From contig JALTID010000069.1 of assembly GCA_027004335.1 (NCBI GenBank), forward strand, positions 1 through 6,264: a stretch of 6,264 nt of DNA, given 5' to 3'. Origin of the DNA: a bacterium (GTDB lineage Bacteria > JALSQH01). How positions within the stretch are numbered: the first letter of the stretch is position 1; each line of letters begins with the position of its first letter. A program made the translations under genes and the position numbers. Under the pieces are notes generated by a model, which had not been told where the DNA came from, did not search any database, and saw only the letters and a program-made list of their open reading frames with translations. Shown in pieces: positions 1 through 4,906 of this stretch.

Positions 1-121
1 CCTGTTTTGCATGAGCAGTGTATGCAAAAGTGTAAGCTTTATCAACAAGAAGAAGATCTTCTGGAGCAACATTTTCTGAAAGTTTTTCTTTTATGTCATC
101 AATTCTTATAGGTAACGGCAT
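1..121 (-). CDS. rel: Rel/SpoT-family (p)ppGpp synthetase/hydrolase, N-terminal fragment (cut by window edge)
   Basis: Only the first 40 codons are present; the gene runs off the left edge on the minus strand. The reading starts at ATG 121-119 and gives MPLPIRIDDIKEKL, followed by LLLVDKAYTFAYTAHAKQ. This matches the start of the HD hydrolase domain of long bifunctional Rel/SpoT proteins, where a helix of the form 'I.KAY.FA..AH..Q' precedes the 'R.SGEPY..HP' segment, here beyond the edge. Members make and degrade the stringent-response alarmone (p)ppGpp in the cytoplasm. Upstream of the ATG an AGTAGGG stretch sits about 6 nt away as a possible ribosome binding site. The gap to the engB stop is 72 nt, so it may be co-transcribed with engB or use its own weak promoter. 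Synthetase, TGS and ACT domains cannot be checked. Family call is fairly secure from the motif; completeness is unknown. Confidence 0.82.
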   Translation of the reverse strand, partial: MPLPIRIDDIKEKLSENVAPEDLLLVDKAYTFAYTAHAKQ

Positions 122-136
122 ATATGACCCTACTTA

Positions 137-162
137 AAAGTTTATTTTATCATAAAAACTTT
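137..162. repeat. AT-rich imperfect palindrome between engB and rel
   Basis: AAAGTTT at 137-143 is the inverted complement of AAACTTT at 156-162, with a further TTTTA/TAAAA pairing possible inside. It lies in the 72-bp gap between the engB stop and the rel start. It is not followed by a T-tract on either strand in the right place for an intrinsic terminator, and its A/T stem would be weak. It may simply reflect promoter composition. Confidence 0.4.
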
Positions 163-172
163 AAAAAGAGAA
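144..172 (-). promoter_or_regulatory. Weak candidate promoter for rel
   Basis: On the minus strand a TAAAAT hexamer (149-144) matches five of six bases of the -10 consensus. A poor -35-like TTCTCT (172-167) lies 17 nt upstream. An overlapping TATGAT (154-149) is an alternative -10. Transcription would start about 15-20 nt before the rel ATG. The -35 is weak and AT-rich DNA produces such matches by chance, so this is only a candidate. Confidence 0.25.
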
Positions 173-193
173 GGAAGTGCAGAATATTTTCAC

Positions 194-796
194 CTACCTT
201 AATTTTTCCCTGACTGATTCTGGCAAGAAATTTAGAATGGCTCCCCAGATTTCCTCATTTCCGATCTTCTCTTTTGCAGAAGAAACAATAAGTTCCTCAT
301 CAGGGATTTTCAACTCTCTTGCAATGATATTTCTCATCCTCACCTGCTGGTTTTTACTCAATTTATCAGCCTTGCTAAGCACCACCCTAAAATTTATTGG
401 TATGGAAAGCAGAAGATCAATCAACATTCTATCGTTTTTACCCGGTGGATGTCTAATATCTATAAGACACACTGCCCCCTGAATACTGGGATGATATAAA
501 AATTTTCTAAGTGCATCCTCCCACTTTTTTCTCATCTCCTTTGATACCTTTGCGTATCCATATCCTGGGAGATCCACAAAGGCAATAAGATCATTGATGG
601 CAAAAAAGTTTATTATTCTCGTCTTCCCTGGAGATTTCCCCACATGTGCCACTTTTCTCTGCAGAAGCATATTTAGAAGAGAAGACTTCCCCACATTGGA
701 TCTCCCGGTAAAAAGAATATATGGTAGGTCAGGGAGATTTTCCTTGTAGGGTGTCAAAGTCCCACCCCAGTATTCAACTTTTTTTATTTTAGCCAT
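194..796 (-). CDS. engB: Ribosome biogenesis GTP-binding protein EngB (YsxC/YihA)
   Basis: A TrmE-Era-EngA-YihA type GTPase needed for large-subunit ribosome assembly in the cytoplasm. With the ATG at 796 it is 200 aa, the usual length for this family. Visible motifs: G1/P-loop GRSNVGKSS (residues 31-39), the G2 region SPGKTRIINFF (55-65), G3 DLPGYGYAKVSKE (75-87) with the family's PGYGYAKV signature, G4 as SKAD (141-144, the EngB variant of NKxD), and G5 SSA (172-174). IDIRHPP (112-118) is also typical. I chose ATG 796 over a TTG at 826: the ATG start fits the family length and has AAAGG about 10 nt upstream, while the TTG would add ten unconserved residues inside the aminotransferase gene. 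The start overlaps the aminotransferase stop by 8 nt, so translation is probably coupled. Rel follows downstream. Confidence 0.95.
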   Translation of the reverse strand: MAKIKKVEYWGGTLTPYKENLPDLPYILFTGRSNVGKSSLLNMLLQRKVAHVGKSPGKTRIINFFAINDLIAFVDLPGYGYAKVSKEMRKKWEDALRKFLYHPSIQGAVCLIDIRHPPGKNDRMLIDLLLSIPINFRVVLSKADKLSKNQQVRMRNIIARELKIPDEELIVSSAKEKIGNEEIWGAILNFLPESVREKLR

Positions 797-1940
797 TGAA
801 ACCAAACCTTTCTCTGAGAAACTCAACTAATTTCTCAACACCTTCCACAAGGGAATTCTCATCCACAGTATACGCCAGCCTTATCATCCCTTCAGCAGCT
901 TCACCAAAATCTATTCCGGGAGTAACCCCTACTTTCTTTTTCAATAAAAGTTCCTTTGCAAACTCAAGGGAATTATTCATCCATTTCCTTAAATCCACCA
1001 TAACATAAAAGGCACCTTCTGGCTCTACCGGAGGAGCAAGGCCATATTTACCTAAAACATCTAATAACACCTTTCTTCTACTCTCAAATTTTTTTCGAAG
1101 TTCCTCTCTTTCTTTTTGAGCAGATTTTAAAGCCGTAATTCCACCCCATTGCACAAATGAATTGGCTGAAATGAAAAAATTCTGGTGAATATTTTGAATT
1201 ACCCTTCTATACTTTTCTGGGAAGATCATGTATCCAAGTCTGAATCCTGTCATTGCGTAAGCTTTTGAAAATCCATTTATCACAAAAGCGTTATCTGTAA
1301 ACTCAAGAATGGAATGGGCTTTTCTCCCATAGGTAAGACCATGATATATTTCATCGGATAGAATTGTCACCCCAAATGATGATAGCTCAGAAAGTACCTT
1401 CTCTGGATAAAGAGAGCCTGTAGGATTATTTGGAGAATTTACTATAAGCAACCTGGATTTGGGAGAAATCAACTTTTTTACTCTTTGCACTTCTGGCACA
1501 AACCCATTTTCTATGATGAGAGGAACCCCAACAGGTTTTGCTTCCACAATTTTTATAAAATTTTTATAACAGGGATAGGCAGGTTCTGTCACCAGAACTT
1601 CATCCCCTTTCCCCACCAGGGTGAGAAACGCTATCAGCATAGCAGGAGAGGTACCTGAAGTAATTAAAACATTCTCAGGATCTACATCTATCCCATACTG
1701 ATTTTTGTAGTGCTCAGCTACAGATTCTCTCAATTCAGGTATTCCCATACTGTTTGTGTAAAAAGTCTCACCACGATCAATGGCCTTTTTCACAGCTTCT
1801 TTTATAATCGGGGAAGTCTGGAAATCAGGCTCTCCTACTTCCATATGAATGATCTCCTCTCCCCTCTTCTCAAGCTCTTTTGCAAGCTCCAAAATCTCCA
1901 TCACATAAAAAGGAGTTAAGCCTTCTGTTCTTTTCGCCAT
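789..1940 (-). CDS. PLP-dependent class I aminotransferase (AspC-like, COG0436)
   Basis: A 383-aa fold-type I aminotransferase, full length for the I-gamma subgroup that includes aspartate, aromatic and other amino-acid aminotransferases. Motifs: EVGEPDF (34-40), SGTSPAM (95-101, cofactor phosphate region), NNPTG (171-175), SDEIYHGLTY (195-204; Asp196 would contact the PLP pyridine nitrogen and Tyr199 its O3'), SKAYAMTGFRLGY (225-237; Lys226 forms the Schiff base and Arg234 binds phosphate), and Arg354 in GMIRLAYT for the substrate carboxylate. All catalytic positions are present, so it should be active in the cytoplasm. Amino-acid specificity cannot be read from sequence. A longer reading from GTG 1973 exists, but ATG 1940 has GGAGG 5 nt upstream and the typical N-terminus, so it is preferred. 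It is first in the minus-strand run leading to engB and is divergent from the lipoprotein gene. Confidence 0.95.
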   Translation of the reverse strand: MAKRTEGLTPFYVMEILELAKELEKRGEEIIHMEVGEPDFQTSPIIKEAVKKAIDRGETFYTNSMGIPELRESVAEHYKNQYGIDVDPENVLITSGTSPAMLIAFLTLVGKGDEVLVTEPAYPCYKNFIKIVEAKPVGVPLIIENGFVPEVQRVKKLISPKSRLLIVNSPNNPTGSLYPEKVLSELSSFGVTILSDEIYHGLTYGRKAHSILEFTDNAFVINGFSKAYAMTGFRLGYMIFPEKYRRVIQNIHQNFFISANSFVQWGGITALKSAQKEREELRKKFESRRKVLLDVLGKYGLAPPVEPEGAFYVMVDLRKWMNNSLEFAKELLLKKKVGVTPGIDFGEAAEGMIRLAYTVDENSLVEGVEKLVEFLRERFGFNG

Positions 1941-1945
1941 TAATG

Positions 1946-1951
1946 CCTCCG
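1946..1951 (-). promoter_or_regulatory. Ribosome binding site deciding the aminotransferase start
   Basis: GGAGG on the minus strand (plus-strand cctcc, 1946-1950), 5 nt before ATG 1940. It selects this ATG rather than the in-frame GTG at 1973, which would lie upstream of the site. Confidence 0.8.
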
Positions 1952-1960
1952 CTACCGCAA

Positions 1961-1989
1961 TTGATTTTAACACAATAATATATTATACT
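1961..1989 (+). promoter_or_regulatory. Sigma-70-type promoter for the lipoprotein gene
   Basis: TTGATT (1961-1966) and TATACT (1984-1989) are separated by exactly 17 nt, close to the TTGACA/TATAAT consensus. Transcription would begin near 1996, leaving a leader of about 27 nt that contains the AGGAGG ribosome binding site. The 82-bp divergent region must also serve the aminotransferase: on the minus strand TATAAT (1987-1982) overlaps this -10, with a weak TTTAAT (2011-2006) 18 nt upstream as -35. If both are used, the two promoters would compete for the same DNA. Confidence 0.6.
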
Positions 1990-2011
1990 AAAATTATTGA
2001 AGTAGATTAAA
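1982..2011 (-). promoter_or_regulatory. Candidate promoter for the aminotransferase-engB genes
   Basis: A perfect TATAAT on the minus strand (1987-1982) is preceded by TTTAAT (2011-2006) with an 18-nt spacer. The -35 is poor. It overlaps the opposing lipoprotein promoter by several bases, since TATAAT and TATACT are read from the same ATTATACT stretch. No other good minus-strand promoter is visible before ATG 1940. Confidence 0.4.
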
Positions 2012-2022
2012 GAGGAGGTAGT

Positions 2023-3246
2023 ATGAAAAAATTGAAAATAATCTCAATTTTAACCCTCCTTGCAGGAATGATCCTTATAATTTCCTGTCAGGGGCAGCAG
2101 AACCCGGTTATTTTCAGGGGTTCTGTGACCGACTTCCTTCACCCTGATGCTCCAATCGTATTGGGACTGTGGCCAGCATCTGCCACTCCAGCGACAGGCA
2201 AGTTTCCCCTCTTATACAAGCAACTTGATGGCGCAGGTGAATTCAATTGGGCGATCTGGGAAAATCTGGATGGTAAATTTGCCATGGCTGCATTTGAAGA
2301 TTTCAACAACAACCTTCTCCCTGATAAAGATGAAAGATTGAGTTATGCTGACATTACTCCATTGGAGATATCTTCCTCCAACCATAAATTTGAAAACCTT
2401 GTAATATCCATAAGCACAAGGGCTCCAAGATGGTCAGATGTATCAATAAACCTGTTAGATAAATTTTTCAAGGAGTTAAACGAAAAAGACCCTCAAATTG
2501 TTAATCTTTTTCATCCAATAAGATACTATGACATTTTTTATTATGACTATGATGACATCATTAAAAATATAAAAAACTACTTTTTCCCTCCTACCTCTGA
2601 AACATATTTATCTCACTCCTATAAACTTATAGGAACCAATGCATCTGGAAATGTTGGTGAAGCAACTATAGAATGGATAACTCAGCTACCCAAAACCTAT
2701 ATACCTGACAAGGCCAATACAAATACCACAATTGTGATGTACATGGAAGAAAACAGGCCATATATCACCGCAATTATCCCTAACTGGGAAAATAGAGGAA
2801 TAAAATTCAATGCAGGTGCAACAGGTGTTGATTCAAATACCCTCCTTGCTGTGGACTGGGTGGATGAATCAAATATCCTTCCCAATCCAACATTTGATAT
2901 TGAACTGAGTGTATATTCAACCCCGTCATCCTGTGTAACAGATCTCTATAGCAAACCTATTACACCTCATACATGGTCAAAACCCTTTACTTTTTACAAT
3001 AACGATGGGACACTCTTATATAAAACCGAAGGGATATCTCCTCCCTTCTATTTCTATGATAAAACTGCAGGAAACAAGCCGTTAAAATTCAAAACAGCAG
3101 ATGGGAGCCTGCAAAATTTTCATTTTAACCCGTACTGTCTCTACAGAGTAAAGGTATGGATCCACAGTGATGATGCAAAATCCGATGCGATGTACAGAGA
3201 TAAAGGACCATTCGGGATCCTGTATCTCACGGGGACAAAAAGGTAG
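2023..3246 (+). CDS. Predicted lipoprotein of unknown function
   Basis: A 407-aa protein I do not recognise. The N-terminus is a lipoprotein signal peptide: basic MKKLK, a hydrophobic core (about residues 6-20) and lipobox IISC with Cys22 as the predicted lipidated residue. It should therefore be anchored to a membrane outside the cytoplasm. After the signal, residues 28-130 look like a small beta-rich domain with an acidic run DFNNNLLPDKDE (93-104). This has the DxNxN...D spacing of calcium-binding loops seen in cell-surface proteins. Residues 163-190 are packed with Tyr, Phe and Asp. The rest (about 195-407) looks like beta-structure with Cys304 and Cys372, which could pair outside the cell. 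There are no other membrane segments and no recognisable catalytic motif. AGGAGG lies 4 nt before the ATG. The gene stands alone between a divergent aminotransferase and a tRNA, so context gives no clue to its job. Confidence 0.88.
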   Translation: MKKLKIISILTLLAGMILIISCQGQQNPVIFRGSVTDFLHPDAPIVLGLWPASATPATGKFPLLYKQLDGAGEFNWAIWENLDGKFAMAAFEDFNNNLLPDKDERLSYADITPLEISSSNHKFENLVISISTRAPRWSDVSINLLDKFFKELNEKDPQIVNLFHPIRYYDIFYYDYDDIIKNIKNYFFPPTSETYLSHSYKLIGTNASGNVGEATIEWITQLPKTYIPDKANTNTTIVMYMEENRPYITAIIPNWENRGIKFNAGATGVDSNTLLAVDWVDESNILPNPTFDIELSVYSTPSSCVTDLYSKPITPHTWSKPFTFYNNDGTLLYKTEGISPPFYFYDKTAGNKPLKFKTADGSLQNFHFNPYCLYRVKVWIHSDDAKSDAMYRDKGPFGILYLTGTKR

Positions 3247-3251
3247 GAGAG

Positions 3252-3280
3252 TTGCGTGAACACACTTAAAATGATATATT
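3252..3280 (+). promoter_or_regulatory. Promoter for tRNA-Val
   Basis: TTGCGT (3252-3257) and TATATT (3275-3280) are spaced by 17 nt, and the predicted start falls only a few bases before the mature tRNA 5' end at 3291. It begins 6 nt after the lipoprotein stop codon. No hairpin-plus-T terminator separates the two genes, so read-through from the lipoprotein could also supply the tRNA. Confidence 0.5.
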
Positions 3281-3290
3281 GAATCCGGGT

Positions 3291-3365
3291 GGGCGATTAA
3301 CTCAGCGGGAGAGTGCCACCTTCACACGGTGGAAGTCGCAGGTTCGAGTCCTGCATCACACACCA
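3291..3365 (+). tRNA. tRNA-Val (anticodon CAC), with two acceptor-stem mismatches
   Basis: 75 nt including an encoded CCA (3363-3365). The parts fit the standard cloverleaf: acceptor GGGCGAT, T8 A9, D stem ACTC/GAGT, anticodon stem CCACC/GGTGG, loop TTCACAC (anticodon CAC, reads GUG), 5-nt variable region, T stem GCAGG/CCTGC, T loop TTCGAGT, discriminator A73. The D, anticodon and T stems pair perfectly. The acceptor 3' strand is ATCACAC, so pairs 2:71 (G/A) and 4:69 (C/A) do not form; a normal partner would be ATCGCCC. It may be functional with a weakened stem, corrected after transcription, or a decaying copy, since a UAC-anticodon tRNA can usually read GUG as well. TTTTT follows directly, then the convergent ferredoxin stop codon. 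Confidence 0.85.
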
Positions 3366-3368
3366 TTT

Positions 3369-3701
3369 TTATCCCCATCTAATTTTGGAAACAAAACTGA
3401 TAACTCTTGTTGGACATTTAACTCCACAGATCTGACAATCAGGATCACATGCCATAGGATTGGCAACAACAGGAAATCCATTTTTTATCTCAAATACCTG
3501 ATTGGGACACAACTTAACACACACCATGCATTTAATACAGTTATCGTAATTTATTACCGGGTAGAAGACCCTCACAGGTTCTGAATTTTCTTTTCCCTCA
3601 GCTGGAGAGGTTTCCCTCTGGTAGGTTTCCTTAATCTCCTTTTTCATCTCCCTGTAATTTTCCTTCGCCCTGCCCACCAGATTTTTCACTTTTCTCAACA
3701 T
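3369..3701 (-). CDS. Small 2x[4Fe-4S] ferredoxin-like protein with charged helical N-terminus
   Basis: A 110-aa protein with two complete bacterial-ferredoxin cysteine sets: CIKCMVCVKLCP (Cys55, 58, 61, 65) and CDPDCQICGVKCP (Cys85, 89, 92, 96), the second with CxxxCxxCxxxCP spacing. Residues 1-32 are rich in Lys, Arg and Glu and look like one amphipathic or coiled helix; it may bind a partner. It is cytoplasmic, with no signal peptide. The likely role is an electron carrier or cluster partner for the two ATPases upstream in the operon. Start: ATG 3701 has GGAGG 8 nt upstream; ATG 3707 (2 nt from GGAGG) and ATG 3725 (no good site) are less likely. The start lies inside the DUF59 gene, overlapping it by 71 nt in another frame. 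It is the last gene of the operon; its stop is 3 nt from the tRNA 3' end on the opposite strand. Confidence 0.88.
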   Translation of the reverse strand: MLRKVKNLVGRAKENYREMKKEIKETYQRETSPAEGKENSEPVRVFYPVINYDNCIKCMVCVKLCPNQVFEIKNGFPVVANPMACDPDCQICGVKCPTRVISFVSKIRWG

Positions 3702-4032
3702 CTTCATTGCCTCCGTCCTTAACATATTTTTTTCTTCGCTCCATCTCGATCTCTTCTATAAGCTGGTTAATCTGCTCAGCATACACATAATCAGTTACTT
3801 CCATATCAATCTCTCTTATAGTCTCATCCTGGGCCACAGCATAGTAAACTTCCAGTGCCAGCTTATGCCCTATGGGACAGGTGGGAACTGTTGGTTTAAA
3901 TTTAAAACTAACACTCATGTTTTCATCATCAACATCAAGATCATAGACCAGCCCCAGCGTGAGAATATCCATATTAACCTCAGGATCTATGACCCTGGAC
4001 CATCTATATATTAACTCATGCCCCAGACTCAT
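3631..4032 (-). CDS. DUF59 / MIP18-family protein (SufT-like iron-sulfur assembly factor)
   Basis: A 133-aa protein. Residues 10-80 carry the DUF59 pattern: VIDPEVNMDILTLGLVYDL (14-32), a beta-strand segment, and TVPTCPIGHKLALEVYYAV (48-66) with the conserved Cys52. Family members, such as SufT and the MIP18 domain of other Fe-S assembly proteins, act in cytoplasmic iron-sulfur cluster maturation or delivery. The domain ends near residue 100; the last 30 residues (KDGGNED...DEKGD) are charged, glycine-rich and without similarity I recognise, and they coincide with the overlap with the ferredoxin gene. Start: ATG 4032 has AGAGAGG 6 nt upstream and overlaps the preceding ATPase stop by 17 nt; a TTG at 4038 is the alternative. 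It lacks the phenylacetate-pathway neighbours of PaaD, so a role with the adjacent Fe-S ATPases is more likely. Confidence 0.88.
   Translation of the reverse strand: MSLGHELIYRWSRVIDPEVNMDILTLGLVYDLDVDDENMSVSFKFKPTVPTCPIGHKLALEVYYAVAQDETIREIDMEVTDYVYAEQINQLIEEIEMERRKKYVKDGGNEDVEKSEKSGGQGEGKLQGDEKGD
3710..3714 (-). promoter_or_regulatory. Ribosome binding site deciding the ferredoxin start
   Basis: GGAGG on the minus strand, 8 nt before ATG 3701 and only 2 nt before ATG 3707. It lies within the DUF59 reading frame and argues that the ferredoxin is translated separately rather than only as a fusion. Confidence 0.7.
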
Positions 4033-4903
4033 CAACAACCTCTCTGAGGAGAGAAAAAGCCTTCTCCCAGATCTCTTTTATTATCTCTGACAATTCACAA
4101 TCACAATATTCGGGAACAGATTTTCTGTCTACCACCGATTCAACTGCTCTTTCATCAAAGGGAATTTTCCCCAGTAATAGAATTTCATTTTCTCTGGCAA
4201 AATTCTCTATTTTCTCTGTCATCTCAGGATTAATATCATATTTGTTTATTACGACAGTTGGTTTAATCTTAAACTGTCTTATCACCTCTACAACCCTCTC
4301 CAGATCATGAATCCCTGATAGTGTTGGTTCAGTTACGACAACCGCTAAATTCGTACCGGTAATGGCGGAAGTTACAGGGCATCCGGTACCAGGTGGTCCA
4401 TCTATTATCACAAGATCCTTATTCTTTGTACCACATGTTATCTTGGCAAACTGCCTTACAAGAGAAACAAGTTGCCCGGAATTCTCTTCACCTGGAAAGA
4501 GACGAGCATGTATAAGAGGACCATACCTGCTTTCAGATAGATACAGTTCCCCCGCCTGAGTTGGAACCATCTCAATAGCATCAACTGGACACACTATCTT
4601 ACAAACTCCACATCCTTCACATTTTATCGGATTGATCTGATTTATATCTGTAATGGCATCAAATCTACATTCATCTACACAGATACCACATAGAGTGCAT
4701 TCTTCCTCAATAACCTTTGCCTTTTTCCTGCCCGTATAGGGCTTCACCTGCTTTATCTCTGGCTGAAGGATCAAATGCATATCAGAAGCATCAACATCAC
4801 AATCAGCAATAACTTTGTTTTCAGATAGATAGGCAAAAGATGAAGCAAGGGTGGTTTTACCAGTTCCACCTTTTCCACTTACAACAACCAGTTCCTTAAG
4901 CAT
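4016..4903 (-). CDS. MinD/Mrp-superfamily P-loop ATPase with inserted 2x[4Fe-4S] ferredoxin domain (second copy)
   Basis: A 295-aa COG1149-type ATPase. Deviant Walker A GKGGTGKTT (10-18) is followed by CDVDASDMHL (35-44). The inserted ferredoxin module has CTLCGICVDEC (Cys69, 72, 75, 79) and CEGCGVCKIVCP (Cys95, 98, 101, 105). The ATPase fold then resumes with DLVIIDGPPGTGCPV (163-177, Walker B/switch II) and NKYD (220-223). Members are soluble dimeric ATPases thought to handle or sense Fe-S clusters; the exact substrate is unknown. An extra Cys175 lies beside switch II, and a CDC pair (Cys267, Cys269) near the C-terminus is a possible further metal site. Start: ATG 4903, GGAG 6 nt upstream. 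It follows the first ATPase by only 3 nt and overlaps DUF59 by 17 nt. It resembles its neighbour throughout, consistent with ancient duplication and a heterodimer. Confidence 0.93.
   Translation of the reverse strand: MLKELVVVSGKGGTGKTTLASSFAYLSENKVIADCDVDASDMHLILQPEIKQVKPYTGRKKAKVIEEECTLCGICVDECRFDAITDINQINPIKCEGCGVCKIVCPVDAIEMVPTQAGELYLSESRYGPLIHARLFPGEENSGQLVSLVRQFAKITCGTKNKDLVIIDGPPGTGCPVTSAITGTNLAVVVTEPTLSGIHDLERVVEVIRQFKIKPTVVINKYDINPEMTEKIENFARENEILLLGKIPFDERAVESVVDRKSVPEYCDCELSEIIKEIWEKAFSLLREVVDESGA
4039..4045 (-). promoter_or_regulatory. Ribosome binding site deciding the DUF59 start
   Basis: AGAGAGG on the minus strand, 6 nt before ATG 4032 and inside the end of the second ATPase gene. 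It favours this ATG over the TTG at 4038, which would have no spacing left. Confidence 0.65.
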
Positions 4904-4906
4904 CTT

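Noticed and set aside
137-162. Palindrome as an intrinsic terminator of engB
   Set aside because: The stem is almost all A/T and lacks a following T-tract on the minus strand.
177-482. Plus-strand open frame of 101 codons opposite engB
   Set aside because: It lies fully antisense to the conserved GTPase domain, has no convincing ribosome binding site and no recognisable protein features.
797-826. Upstream TTG start adding ten residues to EngB
   Set aside because: It would overlap the aminotransferase further, adds unconserved residues, and ATG 796 gives the normal family length.
3291-3365. tRNA 3' end as an integration (att) site explaining its altered acceptor strand
   Set aside because: I see no integrase and no duplicate of the tRNA 3' end within the window.
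3414-3450. CxxxCxxC in the small ferredoxin as a radical-SAM motif
   Set aside because: It is followed by xxxCP and paired with a standard CxxCxxCxxxCP set, which is a two-cluster ferredoxin; the 110-aa protein is too small for a radical-SAM barrel.
3279-3584. Plus-strand open frame spanning the tRNA and the ferredoxin gene
   Set aside because: It reads through a tRNA gene and is antisense to conserved cysteine motifs.
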